5,205 nucleotides of DNA, taken from NCBI GenBank assembly GCA_905233965.1, contig CAJOFG010000138.1:1-5205 (forward strand), in the 5' to 3' direction. The translations under genes were made by a program, and so were the position numbers. Position 1 is the stretch's first letter. Each line of letters opens with the position of its first letter. This DNA comes from an uncultured Selenomonadaceae bacterium (GTDB lineage Bacteria > Bacillota > Negativicutes > Selenomonadales > Selenomonadaceae). Below the pieces are notes generated by a model. That model did no database searches and was not told the origin of the DNA. It saw only the letters and a program-made list of their open reading frames with translations. Shown here in pieces: positions 1-4,964 of the stretch.

Positions 1-868
1 CGATGAACATGAACGAAAATTCCAGCGGCTCGGTTATCCCTGTCAAAAAAGCCGTCAACGCCATCGAAACGAACACGCCGGAAAATTTTTTTCGATTCTC
101 CGGTTTCGTCGCCCGGTACATTGCAAATGCGGCGGCAGGCAGTCCGAACATGAACACCGGGAAAAATCCGGCAGTGAACATTCCGGCAGTCGGATCTCCG
201 GCAAAAAATCTGTTCAAGTCCCCCGTTACCGTAACGCCGGTGACGGGATTTGTATATTCGCCGAAAACGAACCAGACGAAACTGTTCAAAATGTGATGAA
301 GTCCGATCGGAATCAAAATTCTGTTGAGGAATCCGAAAATCAAAACGCCGATCGTCCCGGCATGAATTATCCAATCGCCGACGGAGTAAATAAAATTTTG
401 GCACGGCGACCAAACAATTCCGAAAATCGCCGCCTCGACAATCGACGCGAACGAAGTTGCAATCGAAACGAAACGTTGCCCGGAAAAAAATCCGAGAAAC
501 TCCGGCAGTTGAATATTTTTGTACCGATTGTAAATCATTCCGGCAGTCACTCCGGCAACGATGCCCGCCAAAATTCCCGGATTCAAACTTTCATCAATGA
601 CGGAAAGTCCCGTCGTCAAAACAAGGTAACCGATAACGCCGGACAGTGCCGCCGTGCCGTTGCCGTCCTTTGCAATTCCGATTGAAATTCCGGTCGCGAA
701 AATCAGCGGAAGATTTTCAAATATCGCTCCTCCGGCTTTCGTGATGAACGGAATATCGAAAACGTCCGGCGCACCCAATCGAAGTAAGAGCGCAGCCGCC
801 GGGAGAACCGCAACCGGCATCATCAATGCCTTGCCCAAAATTTGTAAACCGGCAAACCAATTCTTCAT
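1..868 (-). CDS. nagE: PTS system N-acetylglucosamine-specific EIIC domain (NagE-like), C-terminus beyond left edge
   Basis: This is the membrane-spanning permease of a phosphotransferase system that imports N-acetylglucosamine and phosphorylates it to GlcNAc-6-P. An open minus-strand frame of 289 codons runs from the ATG at 868 to the left edge without a stop. The N-terminus (MKNWFAGLQILGKALMMPVA) and the following AVLPAAALLLRLG, near 20-32, follow the EIIC Glc/GlcNAc family closely. GLHHILN lies at 189-195, GDLNRFFAGDPTAGMF at 216-231, and the family hallmark ITEPLEF at 278-284. The GDLNRF and FGLP stretches resemble E. coli NagE more than PtsG. Several long hydrophobic segments fit a multi-pass membrane protein. 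About 90 residues of EIIC, and any fused EIIB/EIIA domains, would lie off the window, so whether it is a single-domain EIIC or full NagE cannot be seen. A GAGAGGA ribosome binding site lies just upstream on the minus strand. It is transcribed divergently from the operon starting at 1108. Specificity for GlcNAc is inferred from similarity. Confidence 0.93.
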   Translation of the reverse strand, partial: MKNWFAGLQILGKALMMPVAVLPAAALLLRLGAPDVFDIPFITKAGGAIFENLPLIFATGISIGIAKDGNGTAALSGVIGYLVLTTGLSVIDESLNPGILAGIVAGVTAGMIYNRYKNIQLPEFLGFFSGQRFVSIATSFASIVEAAIFGIVWSPCQNFIYSVGDWIIHAGTIGVLIFGFLNRILIPIGLHHILNSFVWFVFGEYTNPVTGVTVTGDLNRFFAGDPTAGMFTAGFFPVFMFGLPAAAFAMYRATKPENRKKFSGVFVSMALTAFLTGITEPLEFSFMFI

Positions 869-875
869 AAAAAAT

Positions 876-882
876 TTTCCTC
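876..882 (-). promoter_or_regulatory. Ribosome binding site of nagE
   Basis: On the minus strand this reads GAGAGGA. It sits about 7 bases before the ATG at 868, separated by an A/T-only spacer. It supports that ATG as the start of the PTS permease; no alternative ATG with a comparable site was found just upstream. Confidence 0.7.
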
Positions 883-898
883 TCAAAAAAATTTTTGA
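883..898. promoter_or_regulatory. Inverted repeat in nagE leader, possible operator
   Basis: TCAAAAAAATTTTTGA is an inverted repeat with two perfect 7-base arms around a 2-base centre. It ends 14 bases before the nagE start codon, between the candidate promoter and the ribosome binding site. Its place would suit a repressor of GlcNAc uptake, but no known regulator motif was recognised. Runs of A and T are common throughout this DNA, so it may be coincidence. Confidence 0.2.
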
Positions 899-953
899 CA
901 ACGCCGGAAATTTTACAATTCGCGCCGGAAAAAGTACAGAGAAAATAAATTCC

Positions 954-982
954 ATTATTTTGCGGCGTGTCGGCAAAGTGAA
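954..982 (-). promoter_or_regulatory. Candidate sigma-70-type promoter for nagE
   Basis: On the minus strand a -35-like TTCACT (982-977) and a -10-like AATAAT (959-954) are separated by exactly 17 bases. They match the consensus at 4/6 and 5/6 positions. Transcription would start near 947, leaving a leader of roughly 80 bases before the nagE ATG. This is the best candidate found by eye on this strand. A weaker TAAAAT lies closer to the gene without a good -35. The A/T-rich sequence makes chance matches likely, so this is tentative. Confidence 0.35.
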
Positions 983-1048
983 ATTTTTTTGCATCAATCA
1001 CGCCGATCGACGGAATTTTTTTCTCCGGGCAAAAAATTTTCGCGGCGG

Positions 1049-1077
1049 TTGATTTTAAAATCTCAAACGTGTATTAT
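1049..1077 (+). promoter_or_regulatory. Probable sigma-70-type promoter of the plus-strand operon
   Basis: A -35 TTGATT (1049-1054) and a -10 TATTAT (1072-1077) are separated by 17 bases. They match consensus at 4/6 and 5/6 positions at ideal spacing. Transcription would begin near 1084, giving a short leader of about 24 bases before the ATG at 1108. It is the only good promoter seen ahead of the tightly packed plus-strand genes, so it may drive all of them. Internal promoters cannot be excluded. Confidence 0.6.
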
Positions 1078-1096
1078 TTCCCGGAACATTTAATTT

Positions 1097-1102
1097 GGAG
1101 AG
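1097..1102 (+). promoter_or_regulatory. Ribosome binding site that decides the start of the ABC-F-like gene
   Basis: GGAGAG lies 5 to 7 bases before the ATG at 1108. A GTG in the same frame at 1069 would add 13 residues, but it lies inside the probable -35/-10 promoter region, so 1108 is preferred. Confidence 0.7.
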
Positions 1103-1107
1103 AAAAA

Positions 1108-1578
1108 ATGATTACGATAAAAAATTTGGGTTTGCAACTCGGAACGCGCGAAATTTTTTCCGACTTGAATTTTGATGCGCCGCAGGGAGATAAAATCGGA
1201 ATTACCGGCGGCGAAGGCTCCGGAAAATCTTCTCTGCTCGACATCATCGCCGGGCGACTTTTGCCGACTTCCGGGACTGCAAAAATTTCCGGGAAAATTA
1301 TTTACGTCGCCGGAAATATTTCTTCCGATTTTTCCGAACTTCGTATGGCTGAAATGTCGGCGATAGAAAAATTGAAAAGGAAGTTGCGCGGCTTGAAGGA
1401 CGAAGAAATTATTTTGCTCCTTGACGAGCCGACAAAAAATTTGGATAACGAAGGCGTGGAGTGGCTGATAAAATTTATTCTCACCCGTCCGAAGTTGACG
1501 GTCGTCGCCGCGAGCAACGACAGATATTTTATCAACCGGCAAAAACGAAGTCCAGCCGATCAGATTTACCTGCAGTGA
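1108..1578 (+). CDS. ABC-F-like ATPase, N-terminal nucleotide-binding half (degenerate, miniature)
   Basis: The 156-residue product resembles the first nucleotide-binding domain of ABC-F proteins, cytoplasmic twin-ATPase factors that act on ribosomes. It opens with MITIKNLGLQLGTREIFSDL, typical of the family. Walker A is intact (GGEGSGKS, 34-41, with K40), as is Walker B with its catalytic glutamate (IILLLDEPT, 101-109; D106, E107). Other essentials are missing or changed. The Q-loop glutamine is not seen near 64-70, where IIYVAGN stands. The LSGGQ signature appears as MSAIE (83-87). The H-switch histidine is Asn137 in SNDR. Only 66 residues separate K40 from D106, much less than in full ABC-F proteins. 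The frame then stops at 1576-1578, shortly after the conserved NDRYFIN stretch, and the rest of the protein resumes in another frame (see 1541-1545). ATP binding is plausible; normal hydrolysis is doubtful. It may be a pseudogene fragment. It is the first gene after the 1049-1077 promoter. Confidence 0.7.
   Translation: MITIKNLGLQLGTREIFSDLNFDAPQGDKIGITGGEGSGKSSLLDIIAGRLLPTSGTAKISGKIIYVAGNISSDFSELRMAEMSAIEKLKRKLRGLKDEEIILLLDEPTKNLDNEGVEWLIKFILTRPKLTVVAASNDRYFINRQKRSPADQIYLQ
1541..1545 (+). other. Probable frameshift site in an A5 run, joining the two ABC-F-like halves
   Basis: The first half is read in one frame through NDRYFINR. ABC-F-like sequence (QPIRFT, then the second nucleotide-binding domain) continues in the frame one base further on. 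The downstream frame is open from 1499, so the two frames overlap across 1499-1578. Removing one A from this five-A run would give FINRQNEVQPIRFT and join everything into one product of 352 residues ending at 2167. The simplest reading is a one-base insertion, by mutation or by sequencing/assembly error. Programmed frameshifting is possible but no stimulating structure was noticed. Confidence 0.5.
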
Positions 1579-1612
1579 AAATTTTCCTCCCGGCGAACCG
1601 GACGACATAACT

Positions 1613-2167
1613 TTGCCGGTCGTCGTCGCCGTCGAAAAACTTGCAAGGATTCGGGACAGCGAACCGCTTTTCAAACACATCAGTTTCATTGCGCGCCGGG
1701 GACAGAAAATCGCGCTCACCGGTCGAAACAAAAAAGGCAGGTCGAAGTTGATTAAAACTTTGCTCCGAGCTTTTCGTAACGAGCCGGACGACACGACAAC
1801 CGGGCGCGGCACGATTGACTTCGGCGAAAATGTTCGCGTCGGACATATGCCTAAAGTTTTCACCGGCGCGTCCGCGAAAACCGAATTGGAAAATTTGCAA
1901 AAGCTTGACGTGAATTTATTGTTGCTCGACAATCCGACAAATTGTCTCGACCTCCCGATGATTGAGGAGTTGGAAAGAGCTTTAATCGAATTTCCCGGCA
2001 CCATAATTTTTACCGACGAAGACCGGACTTTTACAAACAAAATTGCAAATCGGATTATGGAGATCGCGACCGACGGAATGGTTGACAGAATTTCCGGCTA
2101 CGAAGAATTTTTGTCGAACGAAACGGTTCTGCAACAGATTCGCGAAAAATATAATCCCGGAGAATGA
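1613..2167 (+). CDS. ABC-F-like ATPase, C-terminal nucleotide-binding half (catalytic residues lost)
   Basis: This is the second nucleotide-binding half of the ABC-F-like locus, 184 residues counted from the TTG at 1613. That start has no ribosome binding site, and family-like sequence (PIRFT, an ABC-F linker end) already lies upstream in the same frame. The half therefore probably belongs to a product begun at 1108 rather than being its own gene. The domain order is right: PLFKHISFIARRGQKIALTG (18-37), a Walker A-like GRNKKGRS (37-44), Walker B-like NLLLLDNPTN (101-110), then an H-switch region TDEDR. Key residues are replaced: Walker A Lys to Arg43, catalytic Glu to Asn107, H-switch His to Glu136. 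No LSGGE signature is present, the equivalent region reading ASAKTELENLQKL. The gap between Walker A and Walker B is about 63 residues, shortened like the first half. It ends with GYEEFLSNE, as ABC-F domains often do. ATP hydrolysis here is very unlikely. The gene ends 18 bases before aroH. Confidence 0.65.
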   Translation: MPVVVAVEKLARIRDSEPLFKHISFIARRGQKIALTGRNKKGRSKLIKTLLRAFRNEPDDTTTGRGTIDFGENVRVGHMPKVFTGASAKTELENLQKLDVNLLLLDNPTNCLDLPMIEELERALIEFPGTIIFTDEDRTFTNKIANRIMEIATDGMVDRISGYEEFLSNETVLQQIREKYNPGE

Positions 2168-2170
2168 CGA

Positions 2171-2177
2171 AAGGAAG
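2171..2177 (+). promoter_or_regulatory. Ribosome binding site of the chorismate mutase gene
   Basis: AAGGAAG lies 8 bases before the ATG at 2186, with a run of T between them. It falls in the 18-base gap after the ABC-F-like stop codon and fixes the start of the chorismate mutase. Confidence 0.7.
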
Positions 2178-2185
2178 TTTTTTTT

Positions 2186-2551
2186 ATGGCATTGCGCGGA
2201 ATAAGAGGAGCGATAACCGTTAAAGAAAATTCTGAGGAAGAAATTTATCACGCGGCACAATTTCTCGTGACGAAAATAATGTCGGCAAATATGCTCTCCC
2301 CGTCTGAAGTCGGCGCGATAATTTTTTCTTCGACAAAAGATTTGACTGCCGCCTTCCCGTCAACCGGCGTAAGAAAAATGTCGGGCGGGTTCCACCTCGT
2401 CCCTCTCTTCGATACGGTTGAGCCGGACGTTAAAAATTCTTTGCCGATGTGCGTGAGAGTTTTAATCCTGCTCGATTCGGACAAAGCACCGGAAGAAATT
2501 TATCACGTTTACGAAGGCGGCGCGAAAAATCTTCGTCCGGATTTGGCTTGA
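2186..2551 (+). CDS. aroH: Chorismate mutase, AroH class
   Basis: This cytoplasmic enzyme rearranges chorismate to prephenate, the entry to phenylalanine and tyrosine synthesis. The 121-residue product matches the monofunctional AroH family of Gram-positive bacteria (B. subtilis AroH has 127) rather than the all-helical AroQ type. It begins MALRGIRGAITV. Active-site residues known from the B. subtilis enzyme line up: Arg7, Arg63 (in GVRKMSG), Glu79 (equivalent to Glu78), Arg91 (Arg90), Tyr109 (Tyr108, in HVYEGG) and Arg117 in the terminal LRPDLA. One residue is inserted before the glutamate. The gene looks full length and intact. The start is fixed by AAGGAAG 8 bases upstream and by the conserved N-terminus. 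It lies 18 bases after the ABC-F-like gene and 16 before sbcD, within the same transcription unit; no other aromatic pathway gene is in the window. No leader peptide or attenuator was seen in the short upstream gap. Confidence 0.95.
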   Translation: MALRGIRGAITVKENSEEEIYHAAQFLVTKIMSANMLSPSEVGAIIFSSTKDLTAAFPSTGVRKMSGGFHLVPLFDTVEPDVKNSLPMCVRVLILLDSDKAPEEIYHVYEGGAKNLRPDLA

Positions 2552-2554
2552 CGC

Positions 2555-2560
2555 GGAGGA
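2555..2560 (+). promoter_or_regulatory. Ribosome binding site of sbcD
   Basis: GGAGGA lies 7 bases before the ATG at 2568. It is close to the ideal anti-16S sequence and the strongest site in the window, suggesting good independent initiation for sbcD. Confidence 0.75.
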
Positions 2561-2567
2561 AAAATTT

Positions 2568-3722
2568 ATGCGACTGATTCACACGGGCGATTGGCATTTG
2601 GGAAAAACTTTAATGCACAATTCGTTGCTTGAAGATCAGGATTATCTTTTGAACGGGGAATTTTTGAAACTTGCCGACGAATTGAACCCGGACGCGATAA
2701 TAATTGCCGGCGATATTTACGACAGGGGAGTTCCGCCGGTTGACGCGGTGAATTTGTTCGACGAAATTATTTTCAAGCTGAACGAAAAAAAAATTCCGAT
2801 ACTCTGCATTTCCGGGAATCACGACAGTGCGTCCAGATTAAATTTCGCCGGAAGAATTTTGGCGCGGGAAAATTTTTTCATCATCACCAAGCCGGAAAAA
2901 AATCCTTCGCCGATCGTTTTGCGCGACGAGTTCGGCGAAGTTTATTTTTCGCTTGTCCCGTATTTTGAACCGCCGGCAATTCGGGAAAAATTTTTTCACG
3001 ACGAACCGGAAAGACGTTTGACCGGTGACGAGGCGATTAAAATTTATCTTACCGAGTCGCGAAAAAAAATTCCGGACGGCAAAAGGAGCGTCGCGGTTGC
3101 TCATCTTTTCGCGGCGGGCGGGATAACTTCGGAGTCGGAAAGGACTTTCGTCGGCGGCGCGGAAAATATCGGCGCGGAAAATTTTTCTGCGTACACTTAC
3201 ACCGCGCTGGGACATTTGCACAAGCCGCAAAACATGGCAAAGAGTAACGGTTACTTCGTCAGATATTCCGGTTCGCCGCTGAAATATTCTTTTGACGAGG
3301 CGACTCATGAAAAAGGAATTACCTTCGTCGAAATGGACGGCGACGGAAAAATCTCTGCGGAGAATATTAAACTGACTCCGCGCCGGGACGTTCGCATTGT
3401 CGAGGGAACGGTTGACGAACTTTGCGACGGCGAACGGTCGGACGATTATATTTTCGCGAACATCACGAATGAAAATCACGTTCTCTACGCGGCGGACAGG
3501 TTGCGCGAAAATGTTTTCCCCAATCTTGCCGGAATAAAGTTTACGAATTTGGAAAGGGAACCGGAAAATTTTTCGGAAATTTCCGCGCCGAAAGAAAATA
3601 CTTCCATGCTTGAACACTTCGCGGATTTTTTCAAGTACGAAACGCAGGAGGAATTGACCGGCGATTATCGCAAGGCTATGGAAAATTTTTTGCGGGAAAT
3701 TGAACGCCGGGAAAGTTTTTGA
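2568..3722 (+). CDS. sbcD: Exonuclease SbcCD, subunit D (Mre11-type nuclease)
   Basis: This is the nuclease subunit of SbcCD, the bacterial Mre11-Rad50 complex, which opens DNA hairpins and processes double-strand ends with Mn2+. It is a 384-residue protein, close to the usual 390-400. The calcineurin-like phosphoesterase motifs appear in order: GDWHLG (D8, H10), AGDIYDRG (D49), SGNHD (N84, H85, D86), AHLF (H179) and GHLH (H216, H218). YFVRYSGSPLKYSF at 229-242 is typical of SbcD. The C-terminal part (about 270-384) fits the capping and SbcC-contact region and looks complete. The start follows GGAGGA by 7 bases. SbcD normally works with the SMC-like ATPase SbcC, usually encoded just downstream. 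Here the next gene, 1 base after the stop, is a small membrane protein, and no SbcC is visible. The partner may be elsewhere in the genome. The metal-binding residues are all present, so an active nuclease is likely. Confidence 0.95.
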   Translation: MRLIHTGDWHLGKTLMHNSLLEDQDYLLNGEFLKLADELNPDAIIIAGDIYDRGVPPVDAVNLFDEIIFKLNEKKIPILCISGNHDSASRLNFAGRILARENFFIITKPEKNPSPIVLRDEFGEVYFSLVPYFEPPAIREKFFHDEPERRLTGDEAIKIYLTESRKKIPDGKRSVAVAHLFAAGGITSESERTFVGGAENIGAENFSAYTYTALGHLHKPQNMAKSNGYFVRYSGSPLKYSFDEATHEKGITFVEMDGDGKISAENIKLTPRRDVRIVEGTVDELCDGERSDDYIFANITNENHVLYAADRLRENVFPNLAGIKFTNLEREPENFSEISAPKENTSMLEHFADFFKYETQEELTGDYRKAMENFLREIERRESF

Positions 3723-3723
3723 C

Positions 3724-3972
3724 ATGAAAAAAAATTATTGGACGGATATAATTTTACTCGTCGCCGGATTTTTATGTCTGGGAACCGGCGTGATGTTGGA
3801 TTTTCATTTAACGCCGGGCGGCAGAACGGTTCGCAAACTTATTCGCGACATTCACACATACAGCGGCTACGTCATGCTCGTCGGAATTTTAATCCACGTT
3901 TATTTGCACGCAAATTGGTTGAAGATGACAACCAAAAAAATTTTTAAGAGAGAAAAAAAGGAGAGCGATTGA
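3724..3972 (+). CDS. Small two-helix membrane protein, DUF4405-like
   Basis: The 82-residue basic-ended membrane protein has two probable helices, at about 8-26 (IILLVAGFLCLGTGVMLDF region) and 46-64 (SGYVMLVGILIHVYLHANW). The C-terminus is strongly charged and lysine-rich, probably cytoplasmic. The pattern IHTYSGYVML...HVYLHANW, with His44, His58 and His62 (and His28 near the end of helix 1), resembles the DUF4405 family and, loosely, heme-binding cytochrome b-type helices. Heme binding is inference only and no function is known to me. The ATG at 3724 is preferred because it sits one base after the sbcD stop, with a weak GGGAAAG 8 bases before it. An in-frame ATG-less extension back to 3700 would overlap sbcD. 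The stop overlaps or nearly touches the yfcE start, so it is probably co-translated with both neighbours. Its position between two phosphoesterase genes gives no clear hint of role. Confidence 0.75.
   Translation: MKKNYWTDIILLVAGFLCLGTGVMLDFHLTPGGRTVRKLIRDIHTYSGYVMLVGILIHVYLHANWLKMTTKKIFKREKKESD
3958..3963 (+). promoter_or_regulatory. Ribosome binding site of the yfcE-like gene, ambiguous start
   Basis: AAGGAG lies inside the end of the small membrane protein gene. It is 5 bases before a TTG at 3969 and 11 before an ATG at 3975, both in the same frame. The ATG gives the family's usual MKIGVISDTHG N-terminus. rbfA and nrnA also have about 10 bases between site and start, so the ATG is preferred. 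Confidence 0.55.
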
Positions 3973-3974
3973 AA

Positions 3975-4544
3975 ATGAAAATAGGCGTTATCAGCGACAC
4001 TCACGGCTACGAAGGACGTTTCGTCCGGGCTTGCGAAAAATTTTTTGACGGCGCGGATTTGATTCTTCACGCCGGCGACGTTCTCAATCACGGTCCGAAC
4101 AATCCGAATTGCAAGGGCGACGATTACGCGCCGAAAGCATTGGCTGACCGGATTAACAATTCAAAAATTCCGGTGATAATTTGTCGCGGGAATTGCGATT
4201 CTGAAGTGGATCAAATGGTTTTGGAAGTGCCGGTGCAAGCTCCTTACGCTTACGTTTTCGCGAACGGAAAAAGAATTGTCGTTACGCACGGACACACCGT
4301 CATGAGTGATGAGGAAAAAAATGAGATGGCGGCTCACCTCAAAGCGGACATTTTCATTACCGGACACGTCCACAAAAATGTTTTGGAGAAACGCGGCGAA
4401 ACGGTTTTCCTGAATCCCGGAACGCCTTCGCCTTACCTCACAAATCGCGAGGACAAAAAAACGAGTTGCGCGGTCATAACCGACGACAAAATTCAAATTT
4501 TCGATTTGGATACCGGCGACGTTTTAATGAGTTTGGAAATTTAA
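3975..4544 (+). CDS. yfcE: YfcE-type metallophosphodiesterase
   Basis: This cytoplasmic calcineurin-like phosphodiesterase of 189 residues resembles E. coli YfcE (184), which cleaves phosphodiester model substrates with Mn2+; its natural substrate is not established. Motifs in order are ISDTHG (D8, H10), HAGDVLNHGP (D35), RGNCDSEVDQM (N73), VVTHGH (H105, H107) and ITGHVH (H131, H133), followed by FLNPGTPSPY. The stretches GDVLNHGP and RGNCDSEVDQM are almost the same as in E. coli YfcE and separate it from the related YsnB/Mj0936 type. Length and motifs indicate an intact enzyme. The ATG at 3975 gives the family's usual N-terminus; a TTG two codons earlier, overlapping the upstream TGA, is an alternative that adds two residues. 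It lies 18 bases upstream of rbfA, and such proteins are not standard rbfA neighbours. A role in nucleotide or RNA turnover beside NrnA is conceivable but unproven. Confidence 0.9.
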   Translation: MKIGVISDTHGYEGRFVRACEKFFDGADLILHAGDVLNHGPNNPNCKGDDYAPKALADRINNSKIPVIICRGNCDSEVDQMVLEVPVQAPYAYVFANGKRIVVTHGHTVMSDEEKNEMAAHLKADIFITGHVHKNVLEKRGETVFLNPGTPSPYLTNREDKKTSCAVITDDKIQIFDLDTGDVLMSLEI

Positions 4545-4562
4545 TTAAGGAACAAAAAAATC

Positions 4563-4964
4563 ATGAGTAATAAACTTCGTGTGGAAAAATTGCAGGAACT
4601 TATCAAGCAGGAAACCGGCAAAATTTTGATGAAGGAAATAAAAGACCCGCGAATCGGTTTCGTCACGGTTACCGGCGTTGAAATGACGGGAGATTTGCGC
4701 GAGGCAAAAATTTTCGTCAGCGTCATGGGTAACGACGAACAAATTAAACAGACGTGGGAAGGCTTAAACTCCGCGTTGGGATTTTTGCGCCGGGAAATAG
4801 GGAAGAGAATCCGACTTCGTTTCACTCCGGAAATTTCTTTCGCACCGGACAAATCGCTCGACTACAGCGAACACATTCAGAAAATTTTGTTGAAGATAAA
4901 TGCCGAAAAAAAGGAGCGTGACTCGATTGAAGATAACAATTCGCGAGACGGCGGAGAAAATTAA
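4563..4964 (+). CDS. rbfA: 30S ribosome-binding factor RbfA
   Basis: RbfA binds the immature 30S subunit and helps finish processing of the 5' end of 16S rRNA; it is also important for growth in the cold. The 133-residue product has the single KH-like domain of the family. The N-terminal helix RVEKLQELIKQETGKILMK lies at about 6-24, followed by the core DPRIGFVTVTGVEMTGDL (28-45) and KIFVSVMG (49-56), then LRRE-GKRIRLRFTPEI and the DYSEHIQKIL stretch (100-109). The tail of about 20 residues is polar and charged and is probably disordered; it is the part whose coding sequence overlaps the next gene. AAGGAA lies about 10 bases before the ATG. In many bacteria rbfA follows infB and precedes nrnA and truB. 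Here the nrnA side is kept, but yfcE takes the infB position. Confidence 0.95.
   Translation: MSNKLRVEKLQELIKQETGKILMKEIKDPRIGFVTVTGVEMTGDLREAKIFVSVMGNDEQIKQTWEGLNSALGFLRREIGKRIRLRFTPEISFAPDKSLDYSEHIQKILLKINAEKKERDSIEDNNSRDGGEN
4911..4916 (+). promoter_or_regulatory. Ribosome binding site of nrnA, inside rbfA
   Basis: AAGGAG within the rbfA coding region is 10 bases before the TTG at 4927 but only 1 base before an in-frame GTG at 4918, too close to serve it. This decides for the TTG start. Confidence 0.6.

Larger units (their letters stand above)
869..1107. other. Divergent intergenic region between nagE and the ABC-F-like operon
   Basis: These 239 bases separate two outward-facing genes. 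Besides the promoter candidates on each strand, the inverted repeat near nagE and the two ribosome binding sites, no convincing coding sequence, RNA gene or terminator was seen. The DNA alternates GC-rich CCGG/CGCC blocks with long A- or T-runs. Shared regulation of GlcNAc uptake and the operon is possible but nothing in the sequence proves it. Confidence 0.6.

Noticed and set aside
3..1052. Plus-strand open frames across the nagE region (three, of about 97 to 132 codons)
   Set aside because: They are opposite to the strongly conserved PTS permease frame, have no ribosome binding sites, and give low-complexity Asn/Arg-rich products unlike any family.
1069..1107. GTG at 1069 as start of the ABC-F-like gene
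   Set aside because: It overlaps the -10 region of the probable promoter and lacks a ribosome binding site. The ATG at 1108 has GGAGAG and matches the family N-terminus.
1090..2040. Long minus-strand open frame of 316 codons opposite the ABC-F-like gene
   Set aside because: The plus strand carries clear Walker motifs. The antisense product is rich in Ser, Phe and Arg as expected from mirrored codon bias, and there is no start signal.
3574..3585. Perfect 12-base palindrome CGGAAATTTCCG
   Set aside because: It lies within conserved-frame sbcD coding sequence. CGGAAA and TTTCCG are very common pieces in this DNA, so it is likely chance.
2838..3725. Minus-strand open frame of 295 codons opposite sbcD
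   Set aside because: It is a shadow of the intact sbcD frame. It is long only because the codons whose complements are stops are rare in sbcD.
4541..4562. Possible terminator or promoter between yfcE and rbfA
   Set aside because: The 18-base gap holds only a ribosome binding site and an A-run; there is no hairpin and no room for a full promoter.
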